A DNA stretch of 11,582 nucleotides. Source: Oscillospiraceae bacterium (GTDB lineage: Bacteria; Bacillota; Clostridia; Oscillospirales; Ruminococcaceae). Numbering within the stretch: position 1 is the stretch's first letter; each line of letters begins with the position of its first letter. A program made the position numbers and the translations under genes. Location: positions 1 to 11,582 of the forward strand of contig JAEDLR010000059.1 in assembly GCA_016295145.1 (NCBI GenBank), read 5' to 3'. The notes beneath the pieces were generated by a model. It was not told the origin of the DNA. It saw only the letters and a program-made list of their open reading frames with translations, and did not search any database. Positions 1 to 6,691 of this stretch are shown in pieces.

Positions 1-1
1 C

Positions 2-439
2 GCCGGTGTAGAGGATTATTCCCTCGGCGATGTGAACATGGATGGCGTTGTGGATTCGATTGATGCGGCAGAAGTTCTCTTTGCAGAAATTTTTTATACA
101 AAATACAATAGAGAGGTACCACACTGGTCTCCGGAGCAGTATGTCTTAGCAGATATCACTGATCGCTGTGATAATGATGAGGAATTGGGATTTGGTGAAA
201 TCAATTTTATAGATTCGACTATTCTACATCGATATTGTATGTATTCTGTCGTTGTTGCAGAGCCCGTGGAACCGGAAGTGTTTTATCAATCTCCCGATCA
301 ATACCTTACAAATGAAATAATACAAGAGGCGGAGCAGTCTGAAGAACTGAGTCAGGCATTACTTGCGGATAAAGAGGTCTGGGCAGGACATTTCAACGCA
401 CTTTGTGAGCAATACGGTCAATGTGGGAGTGCAAGCTGA
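2..439 (+). CDS. Dockerin-containing secreted protein, 3' end (5' partial)
   Basis: The frame is open from the window edge, so the start lies upstream; the GTG at 32 falls inside the conserved dockerin sequence GDVNMDG and is not a start. The first visible residues form a good type I dockerin calcium loop, with D-x-N-x-D-G, D at position 9 and D at position 12, followed by an Ala/Glu/Leu-rich helix. A second, degenerate repeat follows after about 30 residues. It contains ADITDRCDND and later GEINFID, separated by a short insertion. About 65 acidic residues then follow to the end, with no known domain recognised. Dockerins plug enzymes and structural proteins into scaffoldin cohesins outside the cell. 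The catalytic or binding part lies upstream of the window, so the activity is unknown. The stop overlaps the next start. Confidence 0.8.
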   Translation, partial: AGVEDYSLGDVNMDGVVDSIDAAEVLFAEIFYTKYNREVPHWSPEQYVLADITDRCDNDEELGFGEINFIDSTILHRYCMYSVVVAEPVEPEVFYQSPDQYLTNEIIQEAEQSEELSQALLADKEVWAGHFNALCEQYGQCGSAS

Positions 440-573
440 TGAAGTATATTCTTTCTTTTCTGTTTTCTTTGGCGGCTGTGATTGTTTGCGTGTATTCCTT
501 CAACGCTAATTGGGTCGGTTTTCCCGATATCCCAAGCATTGAGTATACTTCTACCATTGTTCCCATAGCATGA
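439..573 (+). CDS. Small membrane peptide, 44 aa, translationally coupled
   Basis: The ATG at 439 shares its A with the TGA stop of the dockerin gene (TGATG), and a GGGAG motif at 425-429 lies 9 nt upstream. The product begins MKYILSFLFSLAAVIVCVYS, a Lys followed by about 17 hydrophobic residues, which suits a single membrane segment or a signal peptide. A short polar tail rich in Pro, Ile and Thr ends in VPIA. There is no lipobox in standard form, although a Cys at residue 17 lies in the hydrophobic run. No family is recognised. The stop-start overlap and the ribosome site argue that it is translated. It could instead be a remnant of a longer gene, since no domain follows the hydrophobic segment. 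Confidence 0.55.
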   Translation: MKYILSFLFSLAAVIVCVYSFNANWVGFPDIPSIEYTSTIVPIA

Positions 574-609
574 AGTATGTAAATCAATATATTTTAGGAG
601 GTTATTTGT

Positions 610-1500
610 ATGAAAAAGATGATTTCTGCATTGATAAGTTTTGCCATAGTGGCAGCAGTTCAGGCGGCAGTGGCGTCAAATAACGGTGTTCGTGCTGCAT
701 CTGCCGAGGTTACAGCTTCTGGTGCGAATAGCAGTGCAATTTCAGAGAATACACAACAATATGTGGATGAGTTCATGGAACTTTCTTCGGATGAGGTGGA
801 GGGTCTATATAACGACATAACACCTTCCCATTTGGTTGTAGTATGTTTTACACAACAGCAATGGAACCAAATGGTTGATGAATTCCTCTTGGAATACAGC
901 GATTCACTGGATAATCCAGTGACGGCGTTTTATGATCTGGTATTTGAAAAACTTCATTTGAGAGGCGTTTATGAAGCACTTGCAGATCAGGAATTCTACG
1001 ACGAAGAGCACAAAGTAGAGGACGCGCAATTTTATGTTCGCAGCAACATACGTGGCTATGATCCGAATGAATGGAAATTCTATCCGGATCAACCATCAGC
1101 GATGACAATGCTTAGCATCCATCCAGCAATGGCGTATGTATTTAGGGACAGTGTTGGATATCCACTTGTATATGAAGGAAATCAGTTTTCTGTAACGGGC
1201 TTAGAGCTGACAAAACGAACCATGTATGTCATAGATACATACGGCGATAGAGATTATTTCGAGTGGGCATATATTGATCCGATCCTTGGCCCCCTTGGTC
1301 CAAGTGACGATGATAACCCCGAACAAACCACAACCACGGAAACGACTACAACTACCACAACCACAACGACAGTAACCACCACAACCACCGCCAACGGTGT
1401 GGCAACCGGTGATGCCCCTGTGATGTATCTGCTGCTTGCAGGTGTTGGTGCTGCTGCTGCGGCATCCTTGACGCAAAAACGAAAGAAACGCTCTGTATAA
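610..1500 (+). CDS. Secreted, wall- or membrane-anchored protein with Thr-rich linker
   Basis: The start ATG has a strong AGGAGG at 597-602. The 296-residue product opens with MKK and a hydrophobic stretch, giving a signal peptide with likely cleavage after an Ala near residue 22 or 29. Residues 45-235 form an acidic, aromatic-rich domain that I do not recognise; it has no dockerin or glycosidase motif. Residues 238-260 are almost all Thr, a linker style typical of ruminococcal surface proteins. The tail (261-296) is VATGD, then about 16 hydrophobic residues, then KRKKR. That is the layout of a sortase signal, but the motif lacks the usual Leu-Pro. It may be sortase-attached or simply membrane-anchored. 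It lies 36 nt after the small peptide gene and probably belongs to the same transcript. Confidence 0.8.
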   Translation: MKKMISALISFAIVAAVQAAVASNNGVRAASAEVTASGANSSAISENTQQYVDEFMELSSDEVEGLYNDITPSHLVVVCFTQQQWNQMVDEFLLEYSDSLDNPVTAFYDLVFEKLHLRGVYEALADQEFYDEEHKVEDAQFYVRSNIRGYDPNEWKFYPDQPSAMTMLSIHPAMAYVFRDSVGYPLVYEGNQFSVTGLELTKRTMYVIDTYGDRDYFEWAYIDPILGPLGPSDDDNPEQTTTTETTTTTTTTTTVTTTTTANGVATGDAPVMYLLLAGVGAAAAASLTQKRKKRSV

Positions 1501-1505
1501 ATGTA

Positions 1506-1539
1506 AAAGCTCCCGAAAGCATACACTTTCGGGAGCTTT
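1506..1539. terminator. Bidirectional intrinsic terminator
   Basis: AAAGCTCCCGAAAG (1506-1519) and CTTTCGGGAGCTTT (1526-1539) make a perfect 14-bp stem with a 6-nt loop. The plus strand continues GCTTTACT and the minus strand TTTTACATTT, so it can end transcription of the secreted protein gene from the left and of the YczE-type gene from the right. Confidence 0.85.
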
Positions 1540-1587
1540 GCTTTACTAGCCGACAGCAAAACCGGAACCTGTGGTCATGGCTGTCTA

Positions 1588-2289
1588 TCATACGACAATG
1601 GAGCCATCCCGTGTTTCATCATGTTGCTGCAATTTCCTTTTCCGATTCCGTATCTTATCAAATAGCCAGCGATACCCCTTGATCATGGTGCCGACCAGTA
1701 CAGCCGCAATGATGCTGCCTTCACGGACACCCTCAAGTTTGCCGAGAAAAATCAGGCAAACGAAGGCGGACAGGGCGATATAAAGAACATCAAAAAAGAT
1801 CTTGATGTTTTCATAGCGTTTTCCTGTCACCTTGCTGATTGCGCGGTTCATAGCTTCACCCGGCAGCATGGCTACAGCGCCTTGTAACTGAAGCCAGATG
1901 CCCAAAGCAAGGATTGCACAGCCCAGCAGCATGAACAGAAACTGCATCGGGTATGCGGTTACTTCGATTTATTTGATCAAATAACAGGAGAGGTTTGTCA
2001 GATAACCATATACGAAATCCAGCACGGTTTGCACGGCGATTTCAAAATAATTGACTCTGCCTTTCAGTATCAGAACCTGTGTAATGATCTGTATCACACT
2101 GAGCAGATTCAGCCAGCCTCCAAAAGTGAATACTGTGCTGACCAACGATACAGAATATGGTAATGAGGCAACCGGGGAAGTGCCAAGCCCTGCTTTTGTG
2201 GAAAAGGCAACGCCCATTGATGCGATGAACAAGCCTATCAGGAACAGTGCATATTTCTTTATGATTGTAGGGTTGATTTTGCTTTCCAT
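1588..2289 (-). pseudogene. YczE/YitT-type integral membrane protein, split by an in-frame stop
   Basis: Two open segments in the same frame, 2289-1972 and 1968-1588, are separated only by TAA at 1969-1971. Read through, they give one protein of about 233 residues. The first half has STKAGLGTSPVASLPYS and two to three membrane segments. The second half has MLPGEAMNRAI, VTGK, FFDV and GVREGSIIAA, in the order seen in the YczE membrane family (COG2364). The function of that family is poorly known. The chosen start (2289) begins MESKINP and has only a weak GGGA upstream; upstream TTG and ATG codons in frame have no better site. The ATG at 1947 for the second half has no ribosome site, so independent translation is unlikely. 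A sequencing error at the TAA is the alternative to true decay. Confidence 0.75.
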
Positions 2290-2402
2290 TTTGTATCCCA
2301 TCGCTGATTTCGCTTTATGATCCATATTATGACGGGCAGGTGCTGGGCACACCATTGGGAAATGGTGATTCAACTTGCCTGATCGCCCTGCCGTTTCAGG
2401 TA

Positions 2403-2414
2403 CGAAACGTTTCG
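2403..2414. promoter_or_regulatory. 12-bp palindrome, possible LacI-family operator
   Basis: CGAAACGTTTCG is a perfect palindrome with a central CG, the general form of LacI/GalR-family operators. It lies between the alcohol dehydrogenase and the YczE-type gene, upstream of the latter. CGTTTC at 2392-2397 can also pair with GAAACG at 2404-2409. No LacI-type gene is in the window, so the link is inference. Confidence 0.3.
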
Positions 2415-2442
2415 GCGCAGAGAATCTGACAGTTACAGCCCA

Positions 2443-3606
2443 TTACAGCGACGCAGTGAATATCGCAGCAATATCCTTTTCCAGCAGCGGAGCCCATGCG
2501 TTTTCGAGTCCCTCGTTTACGGCAACATGATGCGCCATTTCGTCAATGCGACTCTCGTCAATGCCGACCTCACGGAGCGTCATCGGAATGCCGATGGATT
2601 GGAAGAAGTCATAGGTCGCCTGAATTGCTTTTTCTGCGATTGCAAACTTGTCAAGGTTTTCATCAATGCTGAACACATTGACACCGTATTTCACAAAGCG
2701 GTCAACTGTTTTTTCGCTGAGGATATGCTTCATCCAGTGGGGGGTAATAATCGCAAGACCCTCACCATGCGTGATATCATAATATGCACTCAGTGCGTGC
2801 TCCATGCCGTGGCAAGGCCAGCCGGATGGACTGTTGCCAAGGGAAAAAATACCGTTGCAGCCGTAGGTGCAGGTCAGCATCATCTCAGCTCTTGCGGTGT
2901 AATCCTCCGGATTTTCAAGGCATTTTTTCGTTTGAACCATAAGGCTCTTGAGCCCCGTCTCCATGAAACCGTCATTCAGAAGTGTAGAATCTTCACAGAA
3001 ATACTGTTCCATGATGTGGTTCATAGCGTCGGCGCAGCCTGCCGCCGTATGCTTTTTCGATACCGTGAAGGTGTATGTGGGATCAAGGAAAGATACTGCC
3101 GGGAAATTCAGCGGATCCATATATCCGATCTTGTCATTTGTTTCGGTTCTGGAAATCACACCACCGCAGTCATATTCGCTGCCGGTTGCCGCAAGGGTGA
3201 TAATGTCCACAATCGGAATCGATGCCGTTGCCTTTGCCTTGTAGGAAATCAGATCCCACGGGTCGCCGTCATACTTGGCACCGGTTGCGATGGCCTTGGA
3301 GCAGTCCAGAACGCTGCCGCCGCCGACTGCAAGAATCACATCAACGTTATGCTCTTTGCAAAGTCGTACACCGTCAAGAACACTGGGATCATATTTCGGA
3401 TTCGGCTGGATTCCGGAAAGCTCGATGATCTCGAAATCGGAGAGCAGCGTTTTGACTTTGTCATAGAGCCCGATCTTTTTGATGCTGCCGCCGCCATAGG
3501 TCAGCAGCACTTTTTTACCGAATTGCGCCATGACCTCCGGAAGCTGTGCAATGCAGTCCTTGCCGAAAATCAGTCTGGTGGGTGTCATGTAATTAAAATT
3601 TTGCAT
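2443..3606 (-). CDS. Iron-containing alcohol dehydrogenase (YqhD/BdhA type)
   Basis: This 387-residue product has the usual full length of the group III iron alcohol dehydrogenases. The nucleotide-binding GGGS is at residues 95-98. The metal ligands expected from E. coli YqhD (Asp194, His198, His267, His281) match Asp193, His197, His266 and His280 here, within ADAMNH, GWPCHGMEH and THGEG. The enzyme should reduce aldehydes to alcohols with NAD(P)H in the cytoplasm, a fermentation or detoxification step; the exact substrate and cofactor are not readable. The ATG is 8 nt from a perfect AGGAGG (plus-strand CCTCCT at 3615-3620). It is downstream of the AraC-type gene on the same strand but has its own promoter and a leader of about 220 nt. 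A long plus-strand frame over it is a shadow. Confidence 0.93.
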   Translation of the reverse strand: MQNFNYMTPTRLIFGKDCIAQLPEVMAQFGKKVLLTYGGGSIKKIGLYDKVKTLLSDFEIIELSGIQPNPKYDPSVLDGVRLCKEHNVDVILAVGGGSVLDCSKAIATGAKYDGDPWDLISYKAKATASIPIVDIITLAATGSEYDCGGVISRTETNDKIGYMDPLNFPAVSFLDPTYTFTVSKKHTAAGCADAMNHIMEQYFCEDSTLLNDGFMETGLKSLMVQTKKCLENPEDYTARAEMMLTCTYGCNGIFSLGNSPSGWPCHGMEHALSAYYDITHGEGLAIITPHWMKHILSEKTVDRFVKYGVNVFSIDENLDKFAIAEKAIQATYDFFQSIGIPMTLREVGIDESRIDEMAHHVAVNEGLENAWAPLLEKDIAAIFTASL

Positions 3607-3833
3607 AGTGGGTACCTCCTGTATGAATTATGTGTATGTATTTTTATACAAACAACGTGAACGTCGTTCGCTTCTTATGAATGATTTCCTGATATGCGTT
3701 CCGTGGGCGGGTGTATCCCGGAACGATATATATAACGATATATATAATAGTATACCGTATGACAGCGAAGGCACCAATTCATCAGAGATCGGCTGTACCA
3801 GTTTACCAGTGTCAATTGTCTGTCTGCGTTTTT
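3607..3833 (-). other. Long 5' leader of the alcohol dehydrogenase, with repeats
   Basis: If transcription starts near 3827, this whole stretch is untranslated leader. It holds two exact tandem copies of ACGATATATATA (3723-3746), an inverted repeat GAACG-T-CGTTC (3659-3669) and a weaker GTTCC/GGAAC pair (3698-3724). I recognise no riboswitch class and found no coding frame with a ribosome site. A second start within the AT-rich block (TATACT or TATTAT on the minus strand) is possible. Confidence 0.4.
3723..3746. repeat. Two tandem 12-bp AT-rich repeats
   Basis: ACGATATATATA occurs twice in direct succession without mismatch. It lies in the leader or promoter area of the alcohol dehydrogenase. 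Confidence 0.85.
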
Positions 3834-3862
3834 ATTATACCACACTTTTCAATGATTGGCAA
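3834..3862 (-). promoter_or_regulatory. Promoter of the alcohol dehydrogenase gene
   Basis: On the minus strand TTGCCA (3862-3857), a 17-nt spacer and TATAAT (3839-3834) form a near-consensus housekeeping promoter, with a start expected near 3827. It sits just downstream of the AraC-type gene and implies separate transcription. The spacer begins with ATCATTG on the transcribed sense strand, a 7-mer also found beside the GH5 promoter. Confidence 0.65.
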
Positions 3863-3932
3863 CTGTGCGGTGTGCCTTAGCCGCAATGCGGGATTTCCTT
3901 ATGATTCCGGCGCATTACATCAGGAAAAATGG

Positions 3933-4724
3933 CTATGGATTTTCATTTCTGAACTTCTTATATTCCAGTGGAGTCATCCCCACACCATCCTTGAACTGCC
4001 GAGCAAAATGCTCATAATTTCGGTAGCCGCACTGTTGGGAGATGTCTTGCACGGATAAATTCGTGGAAACAAGCAGCACCTTTGCGTGTTCGATCCGGCT
4101 GTTGATCAGATCCTGCGTAAAGGTCACGCCAAATTGCTTTTTATAGAGCCGCTGGAATGCCGCCGGACTCATTCGGACTTCGTGGGATGCCCACGCAATG
4201 GATCGTGGATCATACGGTTGTGCATAGATCTTGTTGCGCATTGTCAGCAACATTTCGTAGATGCTGCCGGAAATATGCTCCGCAGGCTGATATAGCTGCT
4301 CGCTGACCTTGTTAAACAAAAGGAACATATAGTGCCGGATGTTCTCCTGCTTATGCAGATTGTTTACACAATTCTCATGGGCGAGGCACTTGATCAGAAA
4401 GCTCAGAAACTCCGGATTGTGCAGTGATATGGGCTGCGCGTAGGGGACTCCGGTTTTGATGAATGCTTCCTCCTCGCCGTCCTCAAACAAAAAATGCACC
4501 CAGTCATTTGCAAAGACGTGATGGGGCGTGCAACGGTAATACTGCGCCATCCCCTTGGGGTACAGAAAGAAGCTGCTTGCCGGAACAGGGACGTCCTTTC
4601 CATCCAGTGTAAAAATGGCATCCGTTTTCAGAATCAGCAGAAGCCAATCACCGCTGCCCTCCGGACGGTCAATAAAGAAATCCGCATCGTGTTGGTGATT
4701 GAAGCCTACATTGTGAAGAATCAT
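3933..4724 (-). CDS. AraC-family transcriptional regulator with cupin sensor domain
   Basis: The start at 4724 (MILHNVGF) is chosen because AAGGAGG lies 8 nt upstream; a longer frame to 4784 would place that site inside the coding region. The product has 263 residues. Residues 5-95 form an AraC-type cupin arm (DAIFTLDGKDVPVP, then FFLYPKG), which in this family binds sugars or other small effectors. Residues 165-260 are the double helix-turn-helix, with RMSPAAFQRLYKKQFG and the signature around LSVQDISQQCGY, FARQFK and GMTPLEYKK. It is divergent from the GH5 gene with overlapping promoters, so that gene is its most likely target. The alcohol dehydrogenase downstream is another candidate. The sugar-sensing role is inferred from family and context. 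Confidence 0.92.
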   Translation of the reverse strand: MILHNVGFNHQHDADFFIDRPEGSGDWLLLILKTDAIFTLDGKDVPVPASSFFLYPKGMAQYYRCTPHHVFANDWVHFLFEDGEEEAFIKTGVPYAQPISLHNPEFLSFLIKCLAHENCVNNLHKQENIRHYMFLLFNKVSEQLYQPAEHISGSIYEMLLTMRNKIYAQPYDPRSIAWASHEVRMSPAAFQRLYKKQFGVTFTQDLINSRIEHAKVLLVSTNLSVQDISQQCGYRNYEHFARQFKDGVGMTPLEYKKFRNENP

Positions 4725-4739
4725 GCAGTTTTCCTCCTT

Positions 4740-4751
4740 GAAGCATGCTTC
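4740..4751. promoter_or_regulatory. 12-bp perfect palindrome in the AraC-type leader
   Basis: GAAGCATGCTTC is self-complementary and directly precedes the AAGGAGG of the AraC-type gene. With no loop it is more likely a protein site than a stable RNA hairpin. Its role is unknown. Confidence 0.3.
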
Positions 4752-4756
4752 CGGAT

Positions 4757-4825
4757 AGATCATAAAACCGATCGGATGCATCATGCGAACTTCAAACGCA
4801 TCATATATCTGATATTATACATCAT
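4757..4825. promoter_or_regulatory. Four phased ATCAT direct repeats, candidate AraC-type operator
   Basis: ATCAT occurs at 4759-4763, 4780-4784, 4800-4804 and 4821-4825 on the plus strand, with spacings of 21, 20 and 21 bp, so all four face one side of the helix. The flanks are AG, GC, GC and AC before the core. AraC-family proteins bind direct half-sites about two helical turns apart. The last copy overlaps the first base of the GH5 -35 box and lies inside the promoter of the regulator. Bound protein could therefore touch polymerase at the GH5 promoter and block the regulator promoter. Binding itself is inference. Confidence 0.5.
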
Positions 4826-4842
4826 TGCTTTCAATTTGTCAA
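4814..4842 (-). promoter_or_regulatory. Promoter of the AraC-type gene (perfect consensus)
   Basis: On the minus strand TTGACA (4842-4837), 17 nt and TATAAT (4819-4814) match the consensus at all twelve positions. The start is expected near 4807, giving a leader of about 80 nt. It overlaps the GH5 promoter, so the two can hardly be occupied together. Confidence 0.8.
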
Positions 4843-4853
4843 TGCTGTATAAT
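4825..4853 (+). promoter_or_regulatory. Promoter of the GH5 cellulase gene
   Basis: TTGCTT (4825-4830), a 17-nt spacer and a perfect TATAAT (4848-4853). The -35 box matches only at TTG, as is common at activator-dependent promoters. The start is expected near 4860. Confidence 0.6.
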
Positions 4854-4914
4854 ATAATTGCAAGTTTTGTGATGTGTACAACGCATACTGAACAACATTT
4901 TGAAGGAGGAAATT

Positions 4915-6681
4915 ATGAGGGGTCAAAAATCAATTGCATTCTCCATTGTTTGTACCATGGCGTTTTCCGTGTTGCCGCTGTTTGAGGGGGCAGCGGCAAT
5001 CCATGCGGATGCTGCATTTGAAAAGAATGCAGCAGAGATTGTAGCCGATATGGGCTTCGGCTGGAATCTCGGCAACTCGCTCGACAGCTATTCGGGCACA
5101 ACCATCGGTTCCAATATCGGCAGTACGTCTTCGGAAACTGCCTGGGGAAACCCGGCAACCACAAAAGAACTGATCGCTATGGTCAAAGCTTCTGGCGTGG
5201 AGACGATTCGTGTGCCGGTAACTTGGTATGAGCATATGAATCCATCGACCTATCAGATTGATGAAACATGGATGAACCGTGTAGAAGAAGTCGTGAACTA
5301 TGTGCTTGACGCTGATTTGTACTGTATCATCAATGTGCATCATGACACGGGTGAAAAAGGCTGGCTAAAGGCGACCAGTGATAATCTTGATCAGAAGAAA
5401 GCGATGTTCAGCGCAATCTGGGAGCAGGTGAGTGCGAATTTTGCTGATTATGGCGATAAACTGCTGTTTGAGGGGTATAATGAAATCCTCGACGGAAGTG
5501 CCAATCAGTGGTATAATCCGGGCAGCGAGGCGATACCGATTGCCAACGAGCTGAATCAGATTTTCGTGGATATCGTCAGAAATTCCGGCGGAAACAATGC
5601 AAGGCGTAATCTCATCTGCAACACCTACTGTGCAGGTGCCAATAGCGAAATTACAAGCGGTTTTGTACTTCCGAATGATACCGTAAGCAACAGACTGATT
5701 GTGGAAACACACATTTACCAACCGTTCCCGTTCACCTCCGAAGCATATCCTGAAGTTACAACATGGGATCCGACTTCTCTGAATCAGTACATTGATAATG
5801 TGTACAATCAGTTCGTGAAAAACGGCACGCCGGTGATCGTTGGCGAATTCGGCTGCGCCGATAAGGGCAATCTGGATCAGATCACTTCATGGGCAAAGTA
5901 TTATGTTGAGAAGTGTACAAGTTACGGTATTGCCTGTATTTGGTGGGATAATGGAACACAGTATAAGGTATATAACCGCAGAACACTGACAATTGCCAAG
6001 CCGGATCTGCTGAATACAATGATCGCTGCTGCAAAGGGCGAGAACTATGTGATTGATACGACTGTCAAGGGCGATGTCAATCAAGACGGCGCATTGACCA
6101 TTGCCGATGCGGTCATACTCCAGAAATGGCTGCTTGGTGCAGAGAATACGAATTTGGCTGACTGGGAGGCTGCTGATCTCTGGGAGGATGGCAAACTGGA
6201 TGCGCGCGATTTTTCTGTGATGAAAAATCTGCTTCTGAGTGCCAACAATCTCTGTGAAGACATCAACAATTGGAATAACTGGATTGATACAGCGGTTGGT
6301 GCAAATGCTGAAATGTCTTTCACCTCCAACGGCGTGAAGATGCAGGTGAATGCAGGCGGCGAGCAGGACTGGAATGCACAGATTTTCTATGAGCCGCTTA
6401 CTCTGGAACAGGGTGCTACATATAAGATCTCCTTTGATTATAAGGCGGATTCTGCTCAGGCTACTACATTCCATGTGATGCAGGCCTATGGCGACTATCT
6501 GCCATATTACAGCGGCGCGCTGAGCTGGACGACCACTGCACAGCACTACGAGGATACCTTCCAATATACCAAAGCGACTGACCAGGTTTGCCGCATCGCA
6601 TTCAATCTGGGCGGTGGGAGCGTCAAAGTGCCCTTTACTGTAGAAGTTGCAAATCTGAGCCTTATTAAGGTCAGCGGCTAA
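4915..6681 (+). CDS. Cellulosomal GH5 glycoside hydrolase: GH5 - dockerin - CBM (C-terminally cut)
   Basis: The ATG at 4915 follows AAGGAGG by 5 nt; an in-frame TTG at 4900 would sit before that site. The product has 588 residues. A signal peptide covers residues 1-32. The GH5 barrel (35-375) shows GFGWNLGN, ETAWGNP, IRVPVTW, INVHHD, the acid/base Glu190 in GYNE, His266 in ETHIYQP, the nucleophile Glu311 in VGEFG, and WW at 343-344. This points to endo-beta-glucanase or a related beta-glucan/xyloglucan activity, perhaps subfamily 4. A type I dockerin (385-443) has GDVNQDG and a second loop DLWEDGKLD. A beta-sandwich module (445-588) resembles CBM4_9. The stop at 6679 arises from a 13-bp duplication; without it the frame continues into a second CBM. 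Confidence 0.93.
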   Translation: MRGQKSIAFSIVCTMAFSVLPLFEGAAAIHADAAFEKNAAEIVADMGFGWNLGNSLDSYSGTTIGSNIGSTSSETAWGNPATTKELIAMVKASGVETIRVPVTWYEHMNPSTYQIDETWMNRVEEVVNYVLDADLYCIINVHHDTGEKGWLKATSDNLDQKKAMFSAIWEQVSANFADYGDKLLFEGYNEILDGSANQWYNPGSEAIPIANELNQIFVDIVRNSGGNNARRNLICNTYCAGANSEITSGFVLPNDTVSNRLIVETHIYQPFPFTSEAYPEVTTWDPTSLNQYIDNVYNQFVKNGTPVIVGEFGCADKGNLDQITSWAKYYVEKCTSYGIACIWWDNGTQYKVYNRRTLTIAKPDLLNTMIAAAKGENYVIDTTVKGDVNQDGALTIADAVILQKWLLGAENTNLADWEAADLWEDGKLDARDFSVMKNLLLSANNLCEDINNWNNWIDTAVGANAEMSFTSNGVKMQVNAGGEQDWNAQIFYEPLTLEQGATYKISFDYKADSAQATTFHVMQAYGDYLPYYSGALSWTTTAQHYEDTFQYTKATDQVCRIAFNLGGGSVKVPFTVEVANLSLIKVSG

Positions 6682-6691
6682 GGTCAGCGGC
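6666..6691 (+). repeat. 13-bp tandem duplication causing a frameshift
   Basis: TAAGGTCAGCGGC occurs at 6666-6678 and again at 6679-6691 with no mismatch. The second copy puts TAA in frame at 6679-6681. With one copy removed, codons AAG GTC AGC GGC run directly into GGA AGC GCA GGC and on to 7180. Confidence 0.95.

Noticed and set aside
1330..1390. ACN-rich stretch as a DNA repeat or CRISPR-like array
   Set aside because: It is a coding Thr linker with mixed codons and no spacers.
1201..1591. Minus-strand frames rich in Val, Cys or Trp near 1201-1591
   Set aside because: These are reverse translations of the Thr-rich linker and adjacent sequence.
2527..3660. 377-residue plus-strand frame over the alcohol dehydrogenase
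   Set aside because: It is antisense to a gene with all metal ligands intact and has no recognisable domain or ribosome site.
3881..3891. CCGCA-A-TGCGG as terminator of the AraC-type gene
   Set aside because: The one-base loop and the lack of a T tract make it unsuitable as a terminator hairpin.
6666..6691. Programmed +1 ribosomal frameshift at the GH5 stop
   Set aside because: The downstream frame is +1, but the GGC codon cannot re-pair well on GCT and the exact 13-bp duplication explains the shift fully.
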